DNA from: Galbula dea
Taxonomy: Eukaryota > Chordata > Aves > Piciformes > Galbulidae
Assembly (NCBI GenBank): GCA_013399015.1
Contig: VWZX01010557.1
Span: forward strand, 86,888 to 150,887
Length of the DNA: 64,000 nt
Direction of reading: 5' to 3'
The notes beneath the pieces were generated by a model. That model did no database searches, was not told the DNA's origin, and worked only from the letters and a program-made list of their open reading frames with translations. A program made the translations under genes and the position numbers. Shown here piece after piece: positions 25,701 through 37,700 of the stretch. The first letter of the stretch is position 1. Each line of letters opens with the position of its first letter.

Positions 25701-28700
25701 GAGAGAAAATGGAAAGAAGTACATTTTTAAGACCGATACATTTAACAGTAAGATTTCTAGCAATGCAGTTTGAAACATTGTGTTCCTAACTCTCTGGCTA
25801 CACTACCAGGATGCAGCACAGGACTTTTAAAACTGTTTTGTGTCATGGGACATTTGTCTAATGGAAAATGAGATGTTGCTTTTCATGAAAAATAACATTT
25901 TCCTTCAGAAAGTCTTTCAATTAGGAGTCATGACCAGAGTTAAAGAGGGGTATTGTAGTGCTCAGCTGTGACAGAAGCTGGATACTTCAGTATTTTGGCA
26001 ATGATTGAGATACTCTTGCAAATCTCCTGTAGTGTTCAGACTGGATCCCGCAAAATGCTCTTTCCTGGCTGTGACTGAGGACTCACTTGGACTGCAAGCA
26101 TGTGTAACAGTGGTGTGAGGGGACACACCGTGGCTTTCTGAATTGCCCAGGCAACGTGCCTAGCTTAGGACTTTCTGACTGTCTTCATCTTCCAAGTATC
26201 ATGAACATATGGTCTTTGTTACTGTGCAAGTTTAGGTTGATTTTCACCAGAACCAATGTTTTCACATCATCATTTCTCAGTCATATGAGAGACTTTATTT
26301 GCTATGGAAACAAATACATGCTGGGCACGAGATGCTGACTCTGGGCCAGTTGGACTCTGTAGTTATTCCTGGGTATGTGTTAGGGCAGTAAGAGATAGTT
26401 GGCTCATATATTTGGTACTTTTTCCTGCACTTTGTTGTGGTGTTCAGAGCTATGCATGGCTCCTGGCATGCCAGGGAAGGAGGAAGAGTGAGGGCAAGCA
26501 GGGAATGGCCTGTCACCCTGTGGGGTTTGTGTGCTGCTCTGCTGCCAACCCCACACCCTCAGTGTGAGCATGGTGGCCTCTGGCCATGCACAGGGGCAAT
26601 GCTGGCATTAAGTAAAAATATGAATTATGTGATATATACTTGTTACTTAATTCTGTTTTTTGTTTTGAGCTTTTGTTGGCAAAATTTTCTTAGTCAAAAG
26701 GCTTACTGTTTGCTTACATGAGACTCAGGCGTGTTTAAACACTTCTCCTCATCTTGAGATATTTTTAAAACTTCTATAAAATACTAAATCCTCACTGGAG
26801 TTTTTTGAAAATGTGTTTGCTGAAACATTTGTTTTATGCATGTCAAAAATCACATTATTCAATACTGAGTTTTAAAATCATCTTAATTTCCAATACATCT
26901 GTTTTTATAGCAGCCCACTTTTATGTTGGCTTTTGTTGTTGTTATAATCAGAACATTCTTATATGTGACTAACTTTATGAAAATTAATAATCCTTTTTTA
27001 TTCAGTGAGGAGTATTCTTGTGGACAAATATTGCCCCAAATTGGCAACTCCTTTCATTATTTAAAAAAACTATATGAATACAGGACTTTCCTTAATGTAG
27101 TATCTTAAAAAAGGCAAGCTTTAATTGGCATAGGAAATTTGTCTTCCAGTATTCAAGAGTATCTTTTACATTTTCTGAATTGTGTTCTCCCATTCCTAAC
27201 TGCATGTGATAAATATTCTGTCTTTTGTGAATGTGTTATTATAAATAAATCTCTAACTGAAATGCCATGTTTAAATGCTTCGTATATGTAGGATATGGAA
27301 TGTATGTTAGTTCTTTAATAACTATTTCATTAAATGTTGCTTTATTTATAGAAGTAATTGCTAGTATTCTGTAATAAAGGTACCTTTTTTAGCAGGTCAG
27401 ATTGTTTCCCCACAGTCTGCTCCAGCTTGTATTGAAAACAAAAATGATGTGAGCAGAGAAAACAGCACTGTTGACTTTAGCAAGGTAAGTGTTCACTGAA
27501 GAGAGCTTCCTGACAACCAAATAGATATTTCAAAATAAAATGAATCCATGTGAATCAGGATAAGATACGAAGTCCAGATTTTACTTCATTAAGGTTTTAT
27601 GTGCACTGCAACACAGTTTCTATATAACAAAAAAAATTTTTCATTTTCTTGATAAATTACTGGTAATAGGAAATTGTTTAGGAACACAGAGAAATTTATT
27701 GCTTGACAATATGATAGGTATATATTTGTAGGGAGAATTTTTACAAATTACCAGAAAATTATCTAAGTGGGAAAGTAATTCAGAATTCTTGTAATTCAGA
27801 TTTACCTCTCAGATTTTTCCTTTTTGTAGAAGTAATGCCTGAATACAAACTACGCTTTTTATAACCTGAACTCGTGGATTCCAGATGTCTCAAACAGAAT
27901 GTGTTTCTGTAAACCTATAACTTAATCCTTCTGGCAAGCCAAGATATTTCAGTACACTTCACAAAAGATGTTAACTGTTCAGTAGTGGAAATTGCAATGA
28001 CAGTTCAGTGTTAGGTAGCAAAGAAAAGCAAACAGCTTCTCAGCTTTAATGTAAAGGAGAATCCTAATTTAAGAAGTCTGGAAGTACCTAAAACAAACTG
28101 TCACATTAGATACAGATGACAAACCTGACAGGCATAGATGACTTCAGCTGACACATTAATACAACAAAGGTTGAGTAAGTGAAAAAAAGGTGATTTAAAC
28201 CAAAATTCTGAAGAACAGCACTTTGAGTCTGTTGAATCTTAATGTTAGAGCAACTGTGCTAAAAGTAGAGTTATGTGATTGCTCCATCTGGTGCCAGACT
28301 TATTTCCTAGCAGCAGTAGCTATTTGCACCATTTGAATTCTTGACTGAACATGCCAGACTAGGAATGGTATATGGCTGAAATAAAGATGGGAAACATCTT
28401 TTTGTCAAAGTGAGAAGAAAGGAGGGTTGCTGGGGATGTATTATGGACCACATTTCTACAGAGGTAGCAAGAACATCTACAAACAGTGACAGGTTGTTAA
28501 AAATTTAACATTAATACTTTAATAATGATTTAAAACTAAGATTATGATGCTTTAAAAAGTCAAGTATGATTCTCTTTTCCTGATACTTACATTAAAAGTG
28601 TTAACCACAACTAATTGTTTTGGCAAGTGTTCTAATATTATGATGTAAAATTCTGTGAAGGGTATGAAATATCAAGTTGTCTACTCAAAATTAAGCTGTG

Positions 28701-31700
28701 CAGAGATGAAGCTCATAACAACCCAAAAGGAACAGCATGACTTTCAGTAGTGCTTTTCATGCACGTTTCCCCAGTTGCTTTGAGTGTTGTCAATCGAAAC
28801 ACTAGTCCATTATCTAGGTGCGTGATGTTCGTCTTAAACAGTGATGGAGGGTGAATCATTTGATGATTCACTTATTATTTTTGTGGTGCTGCAGCTTTGC
28901 TGATCAAAGGAGCTCTTCCTATTTAAACTGGCTTGAGAAGAGATCAACATGTCATCTTTTGGCTAGCCTCAGCACTGTTAGATACCAACAAGGATGTCAG
29001 GAATATGAAAGGAACAACTTTGTATTTGCAGAAATGACAGTAAAGGATTGTAATCTAAATACCTTTTTTGACTGCCTTTAAATAGATCCATTTATCCTTT
29101 TGAAGATGCATAAGTACAATTTCCCCTTGAAATGTGCTATTGCAATAACTCCCAATAGCTATAATTGGAATTATTTGCACAGATGGGGGAAAGTAGAGCA
29201 GTACACTAATTTTCCCTTGTGTATTGTGATTTCTTGCTCTAATTTTGTTCCACATATTAATTTCATTCATCTTCTACAAAAAGCCACCTTTGTCTACCTA
29301 ACTTATTCTCTTCCTGATAATCTATGTCCCTTGGGCTACTTTTAATATTCCAAATTTTGGAATTGATTCAAAAAGCTGACTTAATCTGAACACAGCACTG
29401 AGACTGTGGATTATTATCTATTTATGGCTAATGTGAGAGATGATACTAAAAGCTGTCTTGAAAGTTACTTCGGTACCACAGAGAAGGAGACACAGTTTCT
29501 GATGTTTGTACTTGTAAATGTGTCACTTCTCTTTGTCTGGGGACATCACAAGGGCTTTTTATTCCAGGGCTGATATGGAGGTGTCGCAGCACCAGTTTAT
29601 CCTATCTCTGAGTAGGTTAGATGTAGCTTCTGCCATTGCCCCAAATTCACTCCAGGGCTACATTTGCTCTCATTATGTAGTGGAAGCAACACCTGTGGTT
29701 TGCGTGTATTTGCCCAGTTTGATGCTTCTCTGGGAGCTACTTTTCTTTTAAGTGGGACACTGTCCATTGCCTAAAAGATTTTGGACTCTCAGGCTAACAA
29801 ATAGAACAGAAAACATCTGGAAATACTTTCTGGTAGACAGGAGACAATGTTTCTTCGAGATTTGAATCTTGATCCTGTGCTCTATATGTTAGTGAGACCT
29901 TAAGATGACAACTGTAGCATGTTGTACATGAGACATTACTTAGGAAACATAAATCCATTCACAATGTAAAATCAGTGCAGAATGCATGTTACTGTGTGCC
30001 TGAAAGACTACTTCCTTTGTCACAATTATAAATTACCTATGACACCAAAATTAGGGGCAAAGTGAATCTGGGTTTTGTATTTAAGCCTTCAAAGTTATTT
30101 TGTGGTTTCAGTGGAGAGCAGAATTTGCCTTACTGACAGTTTACCTTGCAAAAGGACTTGGTCTCCAACCTTCCAGGTTGATTTGATGCTTGTTTAACTT
30201 TGTGAGGTGTTTGGTCATCGTTCTAGGTTAGCTTATGGTAGTATTAGACATATCACTGTGATCTCAGCAAAATAAGATTTCATTACGCAGGCAACTGTGT
30301 TATATCTGAATTCTGATTTAGTGCCAGAGCCATTTGCAAGAAAACAATTTTCTAAATATTACCAAAAACTATGCAAACTAGTACTGACAGATGGCTGTAA
30401 GATAGACATTAAAATGGTCCACTTTAACAGTTTATATTGGATTTGGTTGCTGTTGTTGTGTTTAGATTAATAAAAGGAAAGCAAATGACAAAATTCATGC
30501 ATTTTGAAATGTAGACAATACTGGTGCATAATGAAATCAAACATACATTATATCTCTATTACTCCATGTCGATCTTTGTTACTAAGTAAACTCTAGGTTG
30601 ATCCTGAGGAAATAAATACAAGTGAACAAATTCCCAGGCAAATACTGTGAGCTTATATAGCAAGTCATGATGAAGCTGTTTCTCAGTCTTTTCCTACCAA
30701 CCCCACAAAAGTCAACACAACTGCCTTAACACTCCATAGTTTTTATTCTGCTTTGTTCTTTCAGTTTACTCTTGAGACAATCATGGTCATAGCTTTCTTT
30801 TCTGTTATTATCAACAGAAGGGCAATTGTCTTCCATTAAATCTGAAAACAAAAAATACATCTCAGAGTAGGAGAAAGAAAATTACGTGTAGTGGAACCTG
30901 TTCTTCTTACTGAGATTGTAATACTGCAACTATAAACTCTGAATTAATGATTTCTGGAGTATTTAATTATGGAGGAATAAGATGTCTTCATGTCTTCCAT
31001 TGTTATGACTTACTGATGCTATGAATTACCCATGTTGTTACAATTGATAAAAATATTACTACAAAATTAATCATATATTCTTAACAAGATTTTTGACTGT
31101 GATTTGTTGTCTTTATAAATTAATTCTGCAGTTCTTTAACTGTTTCCAAGAAAGATTAGTCGAATAAAGAAAGACCAGTTATTTGGTTTAGAGAAAGACT
31201 TTTATTTTAAATAAAATAAATTTATTTTTAACAAATTTATATTTAACAAATCAAGGGAGGAAAAAAAAAAATCCATGTGAACATATTTTAGGTAGTAATT
31301 TAATACACTTTTCCCAGGTTGACCTACACTTCATGAAAAAGATACCACCTGGAGCTGAAGCATCAAACATCTTAGTTGGAGAACTAGAGTTCCTGGACCG
31401 CGCAGTTGTTGCTTTTGTTAGGTTGTGTCCTGCAGTGCTGCTTACAGGACTAGCTGAAGTTCCAATTCCAACAAGGTACGCTTGGATTTATTTCTCTTCA
31501 TGGTTTTTTTTTTGAGTACCTTGTGGAGATAGGGTAATGCAACCTTCAGCTTTGCCAAGAAAATTAATTTTATCCTAGCTGAAATCAGGACGCATGTATA
31601 AGGAACATTGAGGGACTGAGCTGGCTTTGAAAAAAACTTCTAAAACCTTTCCTTGTCACCTCCCGTAGCTTCCCACAAAACCAAACCAAACCAAACCTCA

Positions 31701-34700
31701 AAACCCAATGAACAAACAAAAAACCCAAACAGCAACAACAAAAAGACACACACACACACACACAAAACCCAAAAGAAAAGTAACAGCTTTCTTGACTTTT
31801 GGCCAATATAGAATTAAATAACTAAAAATCAGGATAATTCGGAATTTCTGAAAAAAAAATGTTTATTTGTTTTTTCAAATAATGTTAGTCACAAAATTGT
31901 CTTCTGCATTTTAGCAAAGCTGAGAGCAACACTTATTATTTCATTTGAACTATTGTCTGTGTTCTATAGAACTTTACTAGCTCCAAGCCTACAGTAGAGG
32001 CTGTCTAGAGCCTTAATGAGAGTAAGAACAATTTTAAAATTACTTTTTTTCAGGGTAATTTAACTTCCCCAATATTGCAATAATGCTACTACCATAAAAC
32101 AGTTGATTCTTTTGAATTAACAGAATTAAATAAATGAATGTTGATGTTTTCTGTTCCTAGATTGTAATTGCATATATTTATTATGTAAGACAAGGTTTGT
32201 TATGTAAGGAGGTTTTGATAGTCTCAATCAAGTCTGACTGTGAAGGTTGTGATACATTTTTGGAAGCTATTTTCACATCTTTTATAACCAGAACTTCATG
32301 TTTTAATGCATGTGTGAGCATCTTGAAGGAGATTATATGTAATATATGTCTTAGAGCTTCTTCTAGTCTAATTTTTAAATAAGTATTTCTGTAGTATGTA
32401 TAGCTACTGTCAACTGTCTATCCTTTACAATTTTTTAATTCATCTTCTATTTACAGATTTTTGTTTATTCTTCTTGGACCACTCGGTAAGGGGCAACAAT
32501 ACCATGAGATTGGAAGATCAATTGCAACACTCATGACAGATGAGGTATTTTTATTTGTGGCTTGGTTTTATTCATTTTGTACCGACCAAAGAGGTGTAAT
32601 AGGGAATCTCTGATGTGGAATCATCCGGATGAAATATGGCTAATCATTCTGATAATGCACTAATAGTACTGTAGTTCATTTAATGATACTGTAACAGCCC
32701 AGATTATGCTACCATAAGGAGAGGAAAACAAAAAAGAAATAATATTCACATGCAAGTATATTTTCACTGTGAAGATTCCATTTTACAGAGTTACCTTCCT
32801 GTGGAATAAATTGTGTTCCAAACCGTAAAATCTCTAGAACGTTTTAGCACCCGTAAGGACGTTTTTCCATAGCAGCTGGAGCTTCTATGAAACCAGGTAC
32901 CAGCAGCTCTAGTCAGATGAACCTAAGATTGTTTGTTTGGTGGGAACTGCATGAAGTGTACTTTGTTTTGGAGAAGAGAGGCCACTGTGAAAAATGTTAT
33001 GAAACTATTAATTTTCTCCATCCCTCTTTCATCTCATGTATGCCTCTGTGTTTTTCACAGGTGTTCCATGATGTTGCTTACAAAGCAAAAGACCGCAATG
33101 ACTTGGTGTCTGGAATTGATGAGTTTCTTGATCAGGTTACTGTTCTCCCTCCTGGGGAATGGGACCCAACAATTCGAATAGAACCACCTAAAAATGTTCC
33201 CTCTCAGGTTTGTACACTGTAAAATTCAGACACTTTTAAAAGGTGTGATGTAGCATTTAGCAGAATCACTGTGTGGAAGATTAGCTTGCTCTTTGTTTGT
33301 TTGTTTGGTTGGTTTTTTTATTCGCTTTAAGAGAACCCTTGTCTTGCATACAGTATAGTGATGACATTTTGTGTAGTTTGGTACTGGTTCTCTCCTGAAG
33401 AAAGACAGATAGTTATATCTAAAGGACTGCTCTACAGCTTATGAAGAGTTTTTGTTGATGACTCTTACAATAAGATTTACATACTCTCAAAGTTTGTTTC
33501 CTCTGCTAAAATTATGTTTTGTTTGCTAAGACCCATGAGAAGTATCTTTTCCTTCTGGTAGGAGAAGCGTAAGATCCCAGGAGTGCCAAATGGAACTGCA
33601 GCCCATGGGGACACAGAACAACCTGGAGGACACTCTGGACCAGAACTGCAACGCACTGGAAAGTTAGTGAAAACATATGCAAACTCTTAAAGTGTTCTGA
33701 GTGATGCACTTCCAAAGGAATTATGACTTGTTCTCTCAAATGAGTGGCTTGGCATTTGATTTTTTTCAAGTATTTTTCCTGATTTGTGTACTAATTAGCT
33801 GAAAAGGACAATACATGCTAATTTGCAGAGAAGGGGAAAGGCAAGAGGATTTGATTTTTCACACTGTATTTATTGCAAGATTCTTTCTCTGTTATTTATA
33901 AATGTCAAACCTCTGTTAAACTTGATTAATATTTCTTATTTTTATACAGCACAAAAGAAAAGTTGGGAATAGTCTTGTGTGATGTGTTATGAATGCTTCT
34001 GACTACTTTGTAGTTGAAATTTCTATATTGTGCAGCTCTAGTATTTCATTTTTACCTCAGTAAGCCATAATATGTCCTACTACGTGAGCCTATTATTGCC
34101 ATGGGGCCTGCAATATACACCTGTCAGAAAGAAGAATTTGCTCCAAGGAATATTTATGTTCTCTTATCTACCGTGGAGTGGTGTTAGTGCATCAGGTCCC
34201 AGTGGTCACCTTAGTGCAGTGTAGTTGTGTGGTAGACTTTTCTCATACCTTGTTGCCTCTTGATATTTGAGTGTCATTCTTACCTGTATAAGGCTAAAGA
34301 TTCAGCTGCAGTGTTAATGTACACAGTAGGGCAGAGGAGGCAATGACTAGTCTGGCTGTAAGCAGTTCTCTTACCAGTGAAGCTGTAATTGACAGCTTGA
34401 AGAATCGTTCTAATATTTAGGAAGTGGTGGCACTTCATCTTCCTCTTTACCCCAGCCACATCTGATACCTCAGCTATCTGTGAGAACAAGGGTATTGTGG
34501 GAATATTTACTTTAACTGTATGGTATATTGTAAGGGAGCATCTGCTCTTAAGTATTTGATTATATTTAGCATAGTGTAAATGACAAAAGATGACAGTTCT
34601 TGTCCTTGGAAAATTGTGGCCTACATTCCATTCTGTCATCAAGTGTATTTAGGAACAGGTTCTCAAATAAAGAATGTAAAGCTCTATGTGTAGACACGGG

Positions 34701-37700
34701 CAAATGGGCACTGTGGTAGCATTCTGATTAAACAAATACAAAAAATTATTTAATATACTAAAGAATAAGGTTTTATGCACAGGAGGGAACAAGTGTTCAG
34801 AAATTTCAGGTTTGGACGATTAGATGAATATTTTTTGAAGGAAACATACAAATTAGTTTGTTTTTAAAACCAGAGTTTCTTTATGAAAGTTTTCAAGACA
34901 GGGTTCCCAGAAACATTATAATTACAAAAGCATGTATCATTTAATAAAGGAACAATAGCTTTTCTGTAGTACTGTGGAAGAAAGTTTGAGATGCCTTTTG
35001 TCATTAATTTGATCTATTTCCTTTTCTTTAGATTTTTTGGAGGATTGATTTTAGATATAAAAAGAAAAGCTCCCTTCTTCTGGAGTGACTTCAGGGATGC
35101 TCTCAGTCTGCAGTGTCTGGCATCATTTTTGTTTCTCTACTGTGCTTGCATGTCTCCTGTCATCACATTTGGTGGTCTGCTGGGAGAAGCAACTGAAGGT
35201 CGTATAGTATGTGTTAAATCTGAACTTTTAAAACAAACTTACATACCTAGGTTTCTGGTTAGTATTTTCTTACTGTTGCATGAATCACCTTTAAGTACTG
35301 GTGTTTCAGTGTTTAGATGTCTATGGACTAAGACACTGCAAAAAGAATCTGTTTGAAAATTTATGGACACTTCTCTCTATATCATATCCAGAGTGCAATA
35401 GAATCACTGTTTGGAGCATCTATGACTGGGATTGCTTACTCTCTCTTTGGTGGACAGCCTCTCACTATACTTGGCAGCACAGGACCAGTTTTAGTGTTTG
35501 AGAAGATCTTATTCAAATTTTGCAAGTAAGTGAAGATTGTGATATCCATTGTCCCTCAGGTGTTGTTAGGTAGAAGCAGAGATTCTGATCCCAGTGTTCC
35601 AACATCTGCAGAACAAGATCAACAATTTGTCTTGGAGTGCACTGCTTAGGTTTTCAGAGTCTGAAAATTATGCAGAAACTGAGATAAATGAATTGGTGGT
35701 AATACAGAAAGTTTGATTTTATTTTTAATTGCTGTTTTTTTGTTTGTTTATTAAAACCAAACCAACAAAATCTGACTGCTTTGAAGGGAGTACAAAAAAG
35801 TTTGGTGGTGGTGGTTTGTTGTTTTTTTTTCTCCCCCAGTTTGTTTTTTTAATTTTATTTTATTATCATTTTCTACTGTGAAAAAATACAGAAGTATATT
35901 TAAGTCTGTGGTTTATCTCATCCCTAACTCATGCAGAAAGTGTTACCTGTCACCCAGGAAGTAAGCATGGTGGTAGTAGTGCCATCTTTCAGTAATTGCT
36001 AATGTAGACTCTGACTTTCCTCCACCCAAACAGAGAAGGTGTGAAGCATCATGCCAGAACACCACCATTTCCCTCATTTATGTTAATGTGCTATACATGA
36101 CATACCTCTGCCACAATGTGGGTAAAAATTATGCCTGCATCTTTGCAACCATCATGTTTCTTTGCGATCCTCTCTGCTTTTCTGCCTTGCTGTGATGGGG
36201 ACTTCGACACCAAGATCTGAGCCTCCTGAGCAATGTGGAGTAGGAGACCCTGCTTAGCAGCTCAAAAGCTCTTTTATCACCTTCATCTAGACGTTTCTGT
36301 TCTCTGTGATAATGTCACCCAGTGTGTTTGAAGCTCTGTTATCATATGCAATAAGCATACAGGATTTTGATGAAAGTTGTTACTGTAGCTACTCTTTCAG
36401 TTTAAGAAATTGGCAGATGTTGGCTGTTCACAAGGCAAGATATGGGATAAAAAGTGAGTGGACCTTATACAGTTCATGTGTATGACTACTCTCAAAGCTG
36501 CTCTCTCACTTTGGTAGAGATGGAAGGAAAGAGTAACTTGACAGTATCTTCAGTTCACAATAGGTAGATAATTTCTAATTCACACTATCTCCAGAATCAC
36601 ATATCCCTAGGCAAAGGACATTTTAGAGCTGCCTTTTCTCCGTTACTGTGACTGAACAGAAGATAAACTGTTTAATTTTTTTCTTTTTTTTTTTAGAGAG
36701 TATGGCTTGTCATACCTTTCTCTGAGAGCTAGCATTGGACTGTGGACTGCAATCCTGTGCATCATCCTTGTTGCAACTGATGCAAGCTCCTTAGTCTGCT
36801 ACATTACTCGATTTACTGAAGAAGCTTTTGCTTCTCTTATCTGCATCATTTTCATTTATGAGGCCTTAGAGAAGCTGTTTCATCTCAGTGAGACATATCC
36901 GATCAACATGCATAATGATTTGGATCTGCTGACCAAGTACTCGTAAGTAAGGGGGTTTTTTCCATAGGTTATGTTTTCTTGATGAGGGATGCAAAGCACT
37001 GCATAGCAGGAAAAGTTTGCAGTAGTTGCAAACTTGACATGTGGAGGCGATTGAGTTAGGCATGATGCTCGCATATGGAAGTAGTAGTTACTGGAGGTAT
37101 GTGTCCAAGCAGTACACATTTACTTAAGATTAGTAAAAAGTATCTTGTCTTCAAGTTTGGAAAAGCACAACTTGGAAATCCTAGAATGAAAAACAGGAGT
37201 TGAGGGGACCTCAGCTTTAGGTCTTTATCATGTTTTTATTTAATGAGGGGTTATTCAATGGTCTCTTACTATAACCTTGTACTGATGATTTATATTTTAT
37301 TGGGTGTTCAGGCAACATTTTTGTCATATTTACCTGGTTTTTTTTCCTCCCAAATTGATAAATTGACCTATCTAAAAGTGATACAATTTAATATACCTCT
37401 TTTATTTTAAACTCTCTGGCAGTTAAGGTTCAAGCTCCAAGAATTGAAATAGATTTGTAATTGTTAGGTGCTTCTCAGTGGTGACTGATTTTGTCATAAT
37501 CTATTTGTTCTTAATAACAAGATAGTCTACTTGGAGAATAAATAAATGAATGGCTTTAATCAATGTAGTTTCATTTAGAAGTAAAAACTGATGGATTTGT
37601 TTCTTTGATATGAGAACAAAAATATTCCTCTAGTAAAGGACAATATCCTAGTCTGTCCTGAGGCCAGTTAAGCCTGGTCACCTCAGCAACTAAAATGTAA

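Noticed and set aside
26430..26600. GC-richer island with overlapping frames on both strands
   Set aside because: No splice signals in phase with the gene, no recognised repeat or protein; treated as base-composition noise.
34280..34642. 120-codon reading frame on the minus strand
   Set aside because: No recognisable domain or repeat; length is within chance for AT-rich intron scanned in six frames.
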